Source: Roseivivax halotolerans
GTDB lineage: Bacteria; Pseudomonadota; Alphaproteobacteria; Rhodobacterales; Rhodobacteraceae
Assembly (NCBI RefSeq): GCF_900115815.1
Contig: NZ_FOXV01000001.1
Span: forward strand, 491,393 to 555,392
Direction: 5' to 3'
Length of the DNA stretch: 64,000 bases
The notes under the pieces are model-generated. The model saw nothing but the letters and a program-made list of their open reading frames with translations. It made no database searches and was not told where the DNA came from. Numbering within the stretch: the first letter of the stretch is position 1; each line of letters opens with the position of its first letter. This document shows, piece after piece, positions 47,690 to 56,298 of this stretch. Position numbers and translations under genes: made by a program.

Positions 47690-48349
47690 TCAGATCCCGA
47701 GGAAGGGCTGCGCGATCCGGGGCAGAAGCGCCTTGAACTGCAAGGGCGCATCGGTGACGGCAAGGCAGATGCAATCCTCGGCGATGTCGGCCACGGGCAT
47801 ATGGTCGAGCTCATCGGTCGCGACCTCGACATCGCCGCGGGCGAAGGTGCCGTCCGCATCTGTGAAGGCACCTTGCAAAACCAGCGTGATTTCCGTGCCG
47901 CGATGGCCGTGATCCGGCACGGCGGTCCCGGCCGGGATATGCAGAAGGCGCGCGGTGGCGGATTTGTCGGTGAGGGGTATCATTGCCTGCCGGACGCCGC
48001 GCCCGACGGGACGCCAGCGGGCCGCTTCGAGCTCGCCACCGACATAGGAGGCCAGGGGTTCGGGCAAAACCGGATCACGCGGGCGCTTTGTGGCGGGTTC
48101 CGGGGCAGAACTTTCGCCGAGGCGCGCCATCAACGCATCGAATGCGCCCGATGTCATCTCGACCTTGTCATCGGTCTCTTCCAGAAGCGCACCGCCGAGT
48201 GCATCGTAGCTTTCCGCAGCGGCGCGGCAGGCATCGCAGAGCGACAGATGCGTTGCAATGGCGAGGTCGAAGGCTTCGGGCAGCGTGCCCGTGGAATATG
48301 CCATCAAGAGGGAGTCTGGCAGGTGGTGACGGATCATCGGGACACTCAT
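47690..48349 (-). CDS. chrR: Zinc-dependent anti-sigma factor ChrR
   Basis: ChrR holds RpoE inactive until singlet oxygen or related stress triggers its turnover. The 219-residue protein has the N-terminal ZAS domain with HLSLCDACR (His34, Cys38, Cys41) and an upstream His, and a C-terminal cupin with PDHGHRGTEITLVLQG and ELDHMP. It starts in an ATGA overlap with the rpoE stop, so both are made together in near-equal amounts. Confidence 0.95.
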   Translation of the reverse strand: MSVPMIRHHLPDSLLMAYSTGTLPEAFDLAIATHLSLCDACRAAAESYDALGGALLEETDDKVEMTSGAFDALMARLGESSAPEPATKRPRDPVLPEPLASYVGGELEAARWRPVGRGVRQAMIPLTDKSATARLLHIPAGTAVPDHGHRGTEITLVLQGAFTDADGTFARGDVEVATDELDHMPVADIAEDCICLAVTDAPLQFKALLPRIAQPFLGI

Positions 48350-48993
48350 GAGGACATCGCATGACGCAGCCGATCGAGCGCCAGACGGATACGGGACTTG
48401 ATCGTGCCGAGGGGCAGGCCGGTTTCGGCGGCGATCTCGGTATGAGTGAGATCCCCGAAATAGGCCTTCTCGACGAGCACGCGCTGCTTCTCGGGAAGAT
48501 CGCGCAGCGCTTGGCGAAGCACGTCGCTTTCCTGTTTGAGGCCGATCACCTCGGCCTGATCGGGTTCGGCCTCGGGGCCCCAGGGTAAATCCTCGGGCTC
48601 GGGGCGCGCGTGTTTTCTGAGAAAATCGATCCGGCGGTTACGTGCGATGGTGAAGAGCCAGGTCGCGACGCTCGCGCGGCGGGGGTCGAACATGTCTGCC
48701 TTCCGCCACACGGTCTGCATGACATCCTGCACGAGATCTTCGGAAACGGCAGGGGTGAGACCGGAACGGATCAGGAAGGCTTTGAGGCGCGGTGCGAAAT
48801 GGCCAAAGATCGCTGCGAAGGACGTCTGGCACCTGTCGTCACGGATCAAGAGCATCTCGGCCACCCAGTCATCGGCGCCGACTTTGTGCCCGGTCTCGGG
48901 GCGCGCGCGGAGCACGCGCGTGCCGTTCGCTCTCGGCGGCTGCCGAAAAGCGGGCTCGACTTCGGCGGGAGCGGCGTCCACATAACCCATCAT
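48346..48993 (-). CDS. rpoE: ECF sigma factor RpoE (ChrR-controlled, singlet-oxygen type)
   Basis: The protein has the sigma region 2 stretch DLVQDVMQTVWRKADMFDP and region 4 AYFGDLTHTEIAAETGLPLG, closely resembling Rhodobacter sphaeroides RpoE. The conserved core starts near 48870 (DDWVAEML), so about 40 residues before it are extra. No start with a clear Shine-Dalgarno lies close to the core. I give ATG 48993, but the true start may be further in (for example GTG 48915). It forms an operon with chrR and faces a divergent sigma-E-type operon. Confidence 0.88.
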   Translation of the reverse strand: MMGYVDAAPAEVEPAFRQPPRANGTRVLRARPETGHKVGADDWVAEMLLIRDDRCQTSFAAIFGHFAPRLKAFLIRSGLTPAVSEDLVQDVMQTVWRKADMFDPRRASVATWLFTIARNRRIDFLRKHARPEPEDLPWGPEAEPDQAEVIGLKQESDVLRQALRDLPEKQRVLVEKAYFGDLTHTEIAAETGLPLGTIKSRIRLALDRLRHAMSS

Positions 48994-48997
48994 GAGC

Positions 48998-49027
48998 GGG
49001 TTACGGGGCGGGGCATCTCCCGGATCA
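48998..49027 (-). promoter_or_regulatory. Predicted sigma-E (RpoE) promoter of rpoE-chrR
   Basis: On the minus strand TGATCC (49027-49022) is followed after 18 bases by TAACCC (49003-48998). The -35 fits the known R. sphaeroides RpoE consensus TGATCC-N18-TAAGAA closely; the -10 keeps only TAA. Confidence 0.55.
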
Positions 49028-49060
49028 CTAATTTTTGCGATCTGGATCTTTTTCATCCGC

Positions 49061-49090
49061 GGATCCGTGCATCACGTAACCCAATAAGAC
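49061..49090 (+). promoter_or_regulatory. Predicted sigma-E promoter of the divergent five-gene operon
   Basis: GGATCC (49061-49066), an 18-base spacer and TAAGAC (49085-49090) match the RpoE consensus TGATCC-N18-TAAGAA at 10 of 12 positions. It would start transcription about 18 bases before the GGAG and ATG of the first gene. Confidence 0.68.
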
Positions 49091-49114
49091 GCACAACACC
49101 GGAGAAGTTCCCGA

Positions 49115-50410
49115 ATGCCATTCGAATATCGACCGGCCGAGCCGAAAAAGATCGCGATCATCGGTTCGGGGATCTCCGGTCTGGGTGCTGCCGAAGCGCT
49201 GTCTGGCACGCATCGTGTCACGCTGATCGAGGCCGAGCCGCGGCTCGGAGGTCATGCGCGCACGATCATCGCAGGAAAGCGTGGCGACCAGCCGGTCGAT
49301 ACAGGCTTCATCGTCTTCAACTACGCCAATTACCCCAATCTCGCGGAAATGTTCGCGCGGCTCGACGTGCCGGTGGTCGAATCCAGCATGAGCTTTGGTG
49401 CGTCCCTTGGCGGCGGGCGCATGGAATACGGGCTCGCGTCGCTCTCCGCCCTCTTCGCGCAACGCAAGAACGTGACCAACCCGCAGTTCTTGCGGATGAT
49501 CCGGGATATCTTCCGCTTCAATGCGCGCGCATCCTCCTCGGCGCATGATCGCTCGCAAAGCCTTGGGGATTTCCTGGAGGCGCTGCGCGTCGGGCCGTGG
49601 TTCCGCGACTATTACCTTCTGCCGCTCTCGGGCGCGATCTGGTCGACGCCGACCGAAAAGATCCTCGACTTTCCCGCCCACGCGCTCGTGCGGTTCTTCG
49701 AGAACCACGCACTTCTGAGCACGTTCGGCCAGCATCAATGGTACACGGTCGCGGGCGGGTCTGCCCAGTATGTGCGCCGCCTCGAGGTCGCCTTGCGTCG
49801 GGCAGATGTCGACATCCGACTCGGCACGCCCGTGGCCGGCGTTCGGCGGGGTGAGACCGGCGCGGAGCTGCGTATGGAAGGCTGCGAATGGGAGCACTTC
49901 GACGAAGTGGTCTTCGCAACTCATTCCGACGACACGCTTGCGCTTCTGGCGGATGCCACGCCCGAGGAGGAGGCCGCGCTCGGCGCGATCCGCTACCAGC
50001 CGAACCGCGTCGTGCTGCATGGCGATTCCGGCATCATGCCCAAGAACCGGCGCGTCTGGTCCTCGTGGAACTACACAGAGGATGCGCCCGGAGCGATGAA
50101 CGCCATTGACCTGACCTATTGGATGAATTCGCTGCAGCCGATCCCGAAGGACGATCTGTGCTTCGTCACGCTGAACACGACACGCCCGATCCGCGAGGAT
50201 CTGATCTGGGACGAGACGGTTCTGAGGCACCCCGTCTACGACCTCGAGGCGCTGGCCGCGCAAGGTGACGTGGCGGCGATGAACGGCCGGAACAATACCT
50301 GGTTCTGCGGGGCGTGGATGAAGAACGGCTTCCACGAAGACGGCCTCTCCTCCGCCCTCGACGTGGCCAAGGCGATCCAGCGTCGAGACCGGGTTTCCGA
50401 GGCCGCATGA
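49115..50410 (+). CDS. FAD-dependent amine oxidase-like protein, first gene of sigma-E operon
   Basis: The 431-residue flavoprotein has a dinucleotide-binding start KIAIIGSGISGLGAAEALSG and an amine-oxidase/desaturase fold with the late VFATHSDDTLALL. It corresponds by place and type to R. sphaeroides RSP_1091, a member of the sigma-E core regulon which, with RSP_1090, has been reported to affect ChrR turnover and furan fatty-acid formation. The following genes overlap or lie within 5 bases, making a single transcript through 53684. Confidence 0.85.
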   Translation: MPFEYRPAEPKKIAIIGSGISGLGAAEALSGTHRVTLIEAEPRLGGHARTIIAGKRGDQPVDTGFIVFNYANYPNLAEMFARLDVPVVESSMSFGASLGGGRMEYGLASLSALFAQRKNVTNPQFLRMIRDIFRFNARASSSAHDRSQSLGDFLEALRVGPWFRDYYLLPLSGAIWSTPTEKILDFPAHALVRFFENHALLSTFGQHQWYTVAGGSAQYVRRLEVALRRADVDIRLGTPVAGVRRGETGAELRMEGCEWEHFDEVVFATHSDDTLALLADATPEEEAALGAIRYQPNRVVLHGDSGIMPKNRRVWSSWNYTEDAPGAMNAIDLTYWMNSLQPIPKDDLCFVTLNTTRPIREDLIWDETVLRHPVYDLEALAAQGDVAAMNGRNNTWFCGAWMKNGFHEDGLSSALDVAKAIQRRDRVSEAA

Positions 50411-51165
50411 GCCGCGTCGAGCATATCCAGGGCCATACGTGGCATGGCCGGAAAGGCGAAACGAAGAACGATTTTCGCTACGGTATCGACTATGTCTGCC
50501 TCGATGCCGAAGCGCAGACCGAAGGGCCTCGCTTCTTTTCCCGGAATGCTCCGAACATCCTGTCGCTTCGCGATCTCGATCATGGCGGACCTCCGAAAGA
50601 GGGACGCGGCGCGGCCTGGGCGCGCGATGTTCTGAGCCAATACCAGGTGCGCGCGGATGGCGAGATCCTGCTGCTGGCGCAGCCGCGCATGCTCGGCCAT
50701 GTCTTCAACCCGGTGAGCTTCTGGCTGGCGCATGACGCGAGCGGTGCGCTCGTCGCCGTGATCGCCGAGGTCACAAATACCTTCGGCGATCGCCATTCCT
50801 ATCTCGCGCAGCGGCAGGACGGTGCGCCGATCGCGGCCAGCGACCGTCTGACCGCGCGCAAGATCTTCCACGTCTCGCCCTTCCAGCCCATCGGCGGCGG
50901 CTACGAGTTTCGCTTCGACATCCGCCCGGACCGGATCGGCATCTGGATCGATTTCGATACCGGCGACGGTGGCGGCGTGATCGCGACGCTCACGGGGCGA
51001 CGCGCGCCGATGACGAATGGCTCGATCCTGCGTGCGCTCCTGCGCCGTCCCTTCGGTTCTCGCCGGGTTCTGGCGCTGATCCATTGGCAGGCGCTCAAGC
51101 TCTGGTGGAAAGGCGCACGCTATCGGCCGCGTCCCGAACCGCCGGTCGAGGACGTCTCGCGATGA
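50407..51165 (+). CDS. DUF1365 domain protein (RSP_1090-like)
   Basis: The 252-residue protein has the DUF1365 marks: HGRKGETKNDFRYGIDYVCLD near the start (residues 13-33, longer than quoted in motif form), QPRMLGHVFNPVSFWL, and KIFHVSPFQPIGGGYEFRF. DUF1365 genes travel with FAD oxidases and cyclopropane-type fatty-acid methyltransferases, suggesting lipid modification. Its ATG overlaps the previous stop (ATGA), so the two proteins are made together. Confidence 0.88.
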   Translation: MSRVEHIQGHTWHGRKGETKNDFRYGIDYVCLDAEAQTEGPRFFSRNAPNILSLRDLDHGGPPKEGRGAAWARDVLSQYQVRADGEILLLAQPRMLGHVFNPVSFWLAHDASGALVAVIAEVTNTFGDRHSYLAQRQDGAPIAASDRLTARKIFHVSPFQPIGGGYEFRFDIRPDRIGIWIDFDTGDGGGVIATLTGRRAPMTNGSILRALLRRPFGSRRVLALIHWQALKLWWKGARYRPRPEPPVEDVSR

Positions 51166-52388
51166 GCGAGGCGCCGCGCAATCTTTGGGGATATGCGGTC
51201 TTTGCCGGGACGCTCTCTGCGGCGGGGCTGCCGATCTACATCCACGCACCGAAATTCTATGCCGACAGCTACGCAGTCGGGCTGGGCACGCTGGGCACGA
51301 TCCTTTTCGCGCTGCGGCTACTGGATCTCGTGCAGGATCCGGCCTTCGGGTGGCTGGCCGAACGCTTGAGAGGTGTCAGGGGTCTGGCTGTTGCCGTGGC
51401 CGCGGCGATCATGGGCTCTGGCATGATCGGGCTTTTCGCCGTGACGCCGCCCGTCCATCCGACGCTCTGGTTCGCGATCACGTTGACGATGGTGTTCTCG
51501 GCCTTCTCTTTCATGACGATCACCTTCTACGCGCGCGGCGTGGCGAAGGCCGAGGATCTGGGCGAGAAGGGCCACCTGAAGCTTGCGCGGTGGCGAGAGA
51601 CGGGCGCGCTTCTTGGGATCTGCGCAGCATCGGTCATGCCAACGGCTTTCGCGGCGGCTGGGCTGCCTGAATTCGCGGTCTTCTCTCTGGTCTTTGCCGG
51701 GCTTTGCCTTCTTGCCGTTCTCCTGATGAGGACGGAGTGGCGCGGCGGCCTCGCGGTCGGCTCGTCGGGCTTCAAGGTGATCCTGTCGGATCCTGTGGCC
51801 CGCAAGCTGCTGCTCGTAGCCTTGGCCAATGCCGCGCCGGTCGCTGTGACGTCGACGCTGTTCCTGTTCTTCGTGGAAGCGCGGCTCGATGCGCCGGGCT
51901 GGGAAGGGCCGCTCCTGCTCTTGTTCTTCCTTGCCGCGGCAGCATCGGTCACCTTCTGGTCCCGTGCGGCCGAAAGGTTCGGTGGCCGGCGGACGCTCAT
52001 GGCCGCGATGGTCGCGGCGATCATCGCCTTCTCTTTCGCGCTGTTCTTGCGTGAGGGCGACGTCTGGGCCTTCGCGGCGATCTGCCTCGCCTCGGGTGCG
52101 ACGCTTGGCGCGGACCTGACGCTTCTTCCGGCGATCTTCGCGCAGCGGATGGAAAAGATCGCGCCCAACGCGACGGAGGGTTTCTCCCTCTGGTCCTTCG
52201 CTCAGAAATTCACGCTGGCATTTGCGGCCGCAGCGCTCCTGCCGCTTCTCGAAGCGTCGGGCTTCGAGTCTGGACAAGAGAATTCTTCTGACGCGCTGTG
52301 GACCCTCAGCCTGTTATACGCGTTCGTCCCATGTCTCTTGAAACTTATCGCACTCGCCCTCCTCTGGGCGACCCAATTGGAAGAGTGA
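51162..52388 (+). CDS. MFS-type transporter of the sigma-E operon
   Basis: The 408-residue protein has about 12 membrane helices and a glycoside-pentoside-hexuronide/MFS-like organisation, including RLLDLVQDPAFGWLAERL after helix 2. Its ATG overlaps the previous stop by 4 bases. The transported compound is unknown; in this operon a lipid or lipid precursor is possible. It corresponds in order to RSP_1089 of R. sphaeroides. Confidence 0.82.
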   Translation: MSEAPRNLWGYAVFAGTLSAAGLPIYIHAPKFYADSYAVGLGTLGTILFALRLLDLVQDPAFGWLAERLRGVRGLAVAVAAAIMGSGMIGLFAVTPPVHPTLWFAITLTMVFSAFSFMTITFYARGVAKAEDLGEKGHLKLARWRETGALLGICAASVMPTAFAAAGLPEFAVFSLVFAGLCLLAVLLMRTEWRGGLAVGSSGFKVILSDPVARKLLLVALANAAPVAVTSTLFLFFVEARLDAPGWEGPLLLLFFLAAAASVTFWSRAAERFGGRRTLMAAMVAAIIAFSFALFLREGDVWAFAAICLASGATLGADLTLLPAIFAQRMEKIAPNATEGFSLWSFAQKFTLAFAAAALLPLLEASGFESGQENSSDALWTLSLLYAFVPCLLKLIALALLWATQLEE

Positions 52389-52392
52389 GGAC

Positions 52393-52953
52393 ATGGCGGC
52401 ACTGTCCTTCATCATCGGCGCGTTCGTCGCGCTCATGGCAGTATGGTTTGTTCGGCGCAGGATCGGGTTCCTCGGTCAGCGTCCGGCACATTACGCAGAA
52501 GGTGGACCCACCTTCGATCTGACCCGGCACCTGAGCGGAGAGATGTTCTGCGACGGTGTCATATACGGCCCGTCAGGCCGGGTCGTGTCGCGGTTCGCGG
52601 CGGACTTCAACATCGTCTGGAACGGCGCGAAGGCGATCATGTCGGAACATTTCCGCTACGACAGCGGGGAGACGCAGGACCGCGCCTGGCATCTCGAGCT
52701 CGGCGAGGATGGACGGTTCACCGCCAATGCGGACGATCTCATCGGTGAGGGCAGCGGCGTGCAATCGGGCCCTACGGTGTGCCTGTCTTATCGGATCAAA
52801 TTGCCGCCCGATGCGGGCGGTCACGTTCTTGATGTGGTCGATTGGATGTATCTCACGCCCGACGGAACCATCATCAATCGCAGCCAGTTTCGCAAATACG
52901 GTTTTAAGGTCGCCGAGCTCGTGGCGACGATGCGTCGGAAGGAGCCTGCATGA
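52393..52953 (+). CDS. DUF3833 family protein of the sigma-E operon
   Basis: This 186-residue protein has an N-terminal membrane helix (residues 3-20) and a DUF3833 domain, recognisable by FDLTRHLSGEMFCDGVIYGP, DFNIVWNG and DGTIINRSQFRKYGFKV. Likely periplasmic and lipocalin-like in shape, hence suited to handle lipids, but this is inference. Five bases follow the MFS stop. Confidence 0.85.
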   Translation: MAALSFIIGAFVALMAVWFVRRRIGFLGQRPAHYAEGGPTFDLTRHLSGEMFCDGVIYGPSGRVVSRFAADFNIVWNGAKAIMSEHFRYDSGETQDRAWHLELGEDGRFTANADDLIGEGSGVQSGPTVCLSYRIKLPPDAGGHVLDVVDWMYLTPDGTIINRSQFRKYGFKVAELVATMRRKEPA

Positions 52954-53684
52954 TGGAATGGACCGGAAAACGGTATTGGATCGTCGGCGCGAGCGCCGGT
53001 CTTGGCTCCGCGATCGCAGAACAGCTGAGCCGCGTCGGCACCGAGGTCGTTCTTTCGGCCAGAAGCACGGACAAGCTCGAGGAATTGAGCCAGCGCCTCG
53101 ACGGGCGCACGAAGATCGTGCCGCTCGATGTGACGGATGACGAATCCTGCGCGAAGGCCGTCGAGGAGGTTGGCGATGTCGATGGCGTCATCTTCTGCGC
53201 CGGCGTCTACTGGCCGTTTGGTGCAGACGAGTGGAACGCAGAGCAGGCCGTCGCGATGGCGGAGGTCAATTACGTCGGTGCGGTCCGGTTTCTCGGACAT
53301 GTCGTCCCGCGCATGATCGAACGCGATCACGGCCATGTCGCGCTTGTCGGCTCATTGACAGGGTATCGCGGGTTGCCGGGCTCCTTTGCCTACACGTCCT
53401 CGAAAGCGGGCGTCATGTCGCTGGCCGAATGCCTCTACGCGGATTTGCACAAGACGAACGTGAAGGTGCAGCTCCTCAGCCCCGGTTTCGTCAAGACGAG
53501 GCTCACTGAAAAGAACGATTTCAAGATGCCGCAGATCATGGAGCCGAAGGACGCGGGGCGGATCGTGTTCGAGCATCTGAACTCGGACAACTTCGCACGG
53601 GCTTTCCCCAACCCCTTCGCCTGGGTGTTCAAGGTCGGACAGATTCTGCCCGAGGGCCTTTATTACCGGCTCTTCGCGCGCTGA
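52950..53684 (+). CDS. Short-chain dehydrogenase/reductase of the sigma-E operon
   Basis: The 244-residue SDR has the cofactor motif WIVGASAGLGSAIAEQLS and the catalytic Ser...Tyr-x-x-x-Lys (GSLTGYRG ... FAYTSSKAGV). It ends with a short hydrophobic region after residue 220. It starts in an ATGA overlap with the DUF3833 stop and corresponds to RSP_1087, whose loss has been linked to altered ChrR turnover. Substrate unknown, possibly a lipid ketone or alcohol. Confidence 0.9.
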   Translation: MMEWTGKRYWIVGASAGLGSAIAEQLSRVGTEVVLSARSTDKLEELSQRLDGRTKIVPLDVTDDESCAKAVEEVGDVDGVIFCAGVYWPFGADEWNAEQAVAMAEVNYVGAVRFLGHVVPRMIERDHGHVALVGSLTGYRGLPGSFAYTSSKAGVMSLAECLYADLHKTNVKVQLLSPGFVKTRLTEKNDFKMPQIMEPKDAGRIVFEHLNSDNFARAFPNPFAWVFKVGQILPEGLYYRLFAR

Positions 53685-54938
53685 TCAGCGCAACGCACGC
53701 CCCTTGAGAATCGCGTCTGGACCGAACCGCGCGCGGATGCGATCAGTGGCGCGTTCGGCCTCGCTGCGTTTCGCAGCTTCGGGATCGAGAAGATCCGGCG
53801 TGCGGTCGGCCACATCGGCGCTGCAGAGGTCGGACAGACCGACGCCCAACAGCCGGTAGGCCCGCGCGCCTTCGACGTTGTCGAACAAAGCGCGGGCTTC
53901 GCGATAGATCCGGTCCGCGATCTGTGTCGCGTCACGCAACGCATGCCGCCGCGTGATGAGCGAGAAATCGGCGCGCTTGAGCTTCAACACGACGACACGC
54001 CCCGCCAGATCCTTGGCCTTGGCGCGGTCGGCCACCTTTTCCGCCATACGCCAGAGATGTCCGTCGAGAAGGTCGGGATCGGCGGTGTCCTCGTGGAACG
54101 TGGTCTCATTGGAGATCGACTTCACGGGATTCCGGGCCGAGATACGTCTCGCGTCCTCTCCGCGCGCGAGATGGAAAAGCCGCGTGCCCATCGATCCGAA
54201 TCGGGCCGTCAGATCCCGCTCGTCCCATCGCAAGAGATCCTCGAAAGTGCGTATGCCGGCGCGATCCAGCGCCTCCTGCGTCGCGGTGCCGACGCCCCAG
54301 ATCAGACGGACGGGCTTCGGCCGGAGAAAAGCTTGCGTCTCCGCCTTGCCGATCACCGCGAAGCCGAACGGCTTGTCGAGATCGGACGCGACCTTTGCGA
54401 GAAACTTGTTGTGGCTGAGCCCGATCGAACCGGTGATGCCGAGCTCGTCACGCATCCGCCGAACGAGCCGCGCGAGCATCACCGCGGGCGGCGCGCCGTG
54501 CAGTCGCGCGGTGCCGGTCAGATCGAGGAACGCTTCGTCGAGCGACAGGGGCTCGACCGCAGGCGTCAGCTCTTCCATCATCGCGCGGATCTGCTGGCTG
54601 ATCTCTGCATAGAGCTGCATGCGTGGTTTGATGACGATTGCGTCGGGGCAGAGGTCGAGCGCCTTGAACATCGGCATGGCGGACCGCACCCCCTTGATCC
54701 GCGCGACGTAGCAGGCGGTCGAGACGACCCCGCGGCGCCCACCGCCGATGATGACGGGCTTGTCCGCCAGCTCCGGATTGTCGCGCTTTTCGACGGAGGC
54801 ATAGAAGGCGTCGCAATCCATATGCGCGATGGAAAGATCGCGCAGCTCCGCATGAGCCACAACCCGGCGCGAGCGGCAGGACGGGCAGCGTGGCCCCGCG
54901 TCGAACTCGGTCAGGCAATCGCGGCAGAGGGCGGGCAT
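53685..54938 (-). CDS. dinB: DNA polymerase IV with an N-terminal zinc ribbon
   Basis: The 417-residue Y-family polymerase has AHMDCDAFYASVEKRDNPEL and the catalytic LSLDEAFLDLT. A four-cysteine zinc-ribbon-like start (CRDC ... CPSC, residues 5-21) precedes the polymerase, a form seen in Rhodobacterales. It performs error-prone translesion synthesis. It converges with the sigma-E operon with no gap, its stop beginning right after the SDR stop. Confidence 0.95.
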   Translation of the reverse strand: MPALCRDCLTEFDAGPRCPSCRSRRVVAHAELRDLSIAHMDCDAFYASVEKRDNPELADKPVIIGGGRRGVVSTACYVARIKGVRSAMPMFKALDLCPDAIVIKPRMQLYAEISQQIRAMMEELTPAVEPLSLDEAFLDLTGTARLHGAPPAVMLARLVRRMRDELGITGSIGLSHNKFLAKVASDLDKPFGFAVIGKAETQAFLRPKPVRLIWGVGTATQEALDRAGIRTFEDLLRWDERDLTARFGSMGTRLFHLARGEDARRISARNPVKSISNETTFHEDTADPDLLDGHLWRMAEKVADRAKAKDLAGRVVVLKLKRADFSLITRRHALRDATQIADRIYREARALFDNVEGARAYRLLGVGLSDLCSADVADRTPDLLDPEAAKRSEAERATDRIRARFGPDAILKGRALR

Positions 54939-55112
54939 TTCAGGAGCTTCGGGCTGTATGGATCCCTGCCAAGATGAGCGATCCTCCGCGCCGCTTCAAT
55001 GGCTCGTGCGGCAGACATAGAAAAGCCGGAGCCGGGGGAAGGGCCGGCTCCGGCAGGGGGAGGTCAAGGGACAGGGAAAAGACCTCCAAGGGAACAAGAT
55101 CGAAACTCGCGG

Positions 55113-55424
55113 TCAGGCCGCTTTGTTCCATGCATTTCCGATAAATCTTTTGGCCGAACTGAACAGGCTTGCGACTTCGCTCTCGTCGCTGCCGTCACCC
55201 ATCGGGTGCGCCACGCGGCTCCGTAGTTCGCTGCCGTTTTGCATCTTCCGTGTTGCATCGGCCACAAGGCCCTGGCGGACCAACTGCTCCGGCGCGTCGA
55301 GGGGCGCTTCGAAACTGGCAGGCAGTCTAATCTGGCCGGTCTGTGTGTCGCAGGTTGCGAGTGCTTCGAAGGATTGGGAGGCGGCGTTGTAGGTCACGTC
55401 GCCCAATTCTGGAATCTGTGTCAT
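55113..55424 (-). CDS. Conserved hypothetical protein downstream of pyrF
   Basis: This 103-residue protein starts MTQIPELGDVTYNAASQSFE, after GAGG. It has a beta-rich first half and an acidic, Ser-rich C-terminal tail ending FIGNAWNKAA. A longer frame upstream overlaps noncoding sequence and is not conserved in style. It lies between dinB and pyrF on the same strand. I know no function for it. Confidence 0.7.
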   Translation of the reverse strand: MTQIPELGDVTYNAASQSFEALATCDTQTGQIRLPASFEAPLDAPEQLVRQGLVADATRKMQNGSELRSRVAHPMGDGSDESEVASLFSSAKRFIGNAWNKAA

Positions 55425-55494
55425 GTCGTCTGCCTCGTTGCTGTTCTTGCCACAATAACGAGGAAAACCTGTGGATAGTTCCAGAAAGCCCTTG

Positions 55495-56184
55495 TCAGAC
55501 AATCTCTTGCAAGATGTCAGCGGCGGCGCCCCGAGGATTTGAGGCCTGCCAGATCGGGCGGCCGACCACGATATGGTCGGCTCCATCGGCGATGGCTCGG
55601 GCCGGTGTCGCGATTCGTTTCTGGTCGCCATGCGCTGCGCCGTCGGGCCGGACGCCGGGCGTCACGATGAGACGTCCGGCGGACTCTCCGAGCCCACGGA
55701 TGCGCGCGGCCTCCTGCGGGGACGCGATGACGCCATCGGCCCCTGCCTCGAACGCGCGGCCCGCCCGCTCTTCGACGAGGGCTGACATATCGCCGCTCTG
55801 CATCATGCACTCATCGAGATCGCCCCGGTCCAGCGAGGTCAGGATGGTCACGGCGAGGATCTTCGTCCTGGTGCCTGACGCGCCTTCCATCGCCGCGCGA
55901 ACCACGTGCGGATCGCCATGCACGGTCAGGAAGTCGATGTCGAACTGCGCGAGGCCGCGTACGGCATTCTCGACGGTCTGGCCGATATCGAACAGCTTCA
56001 TGTCAAGGAAGACGCGCTTGCCGTGCTCCTGCTTGAGCTCGTTGGCCAGGGCCAATCCGCCGCCTGTCAGCATCCCGAGGCCGATCTTGTAGAAGCCGAC
56101 AGCATCGCCAAGCGTTTCGGCCAGTTTCAGCCCAGAGAGCGCATCCGGCACATCGAGCGCAACGATTAGACGGTCATCCGACAT
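55495..56184 (-). CDS. pyrF: Orotidine-5'-phosphate decarboxylase
   Basis: PyrF makes UMP from OMP. The 229-residue protein has the start RLIVALDVPDALSG, the catalytic DMKLFDIGQTV with the Asp-Lys-x-Asp network, and VVGRPIWQASNP near the end. Normal length. It is divergent from the acidic protein gene at 56299. Confidence 0.97.
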   Translation of the reverse strand: MSDDRLIVALDVPDALSGLKLAETLGDAVGFYKIGLGMLTGGGLALANELKQEHGKRVFLDMKLFDIGQTVENAVRGLAQFDIDFLTVHGDPHVVRAAMEGASGTRTKILAVTILTSLDRGDLDECMMQSGDMSALVEERAGRAFEAGADGVIASPQEAARIRGLGESAGRLIVTPGVRPDGAAHGDQKRIATPARAIADGADHIVVGRPIWQASNPRGAAADILQEIV

Positions 56185-56298
56185 GACAAGGAACCTCTCT
56201 GGACTAAGTTATGACCGATTAAAGGGGATCGGGAACGGAATCCACCCGGCTTCGTTCCATTCATTAGGTCACAACAATTCGTTATTGGGAGTGTGAGG

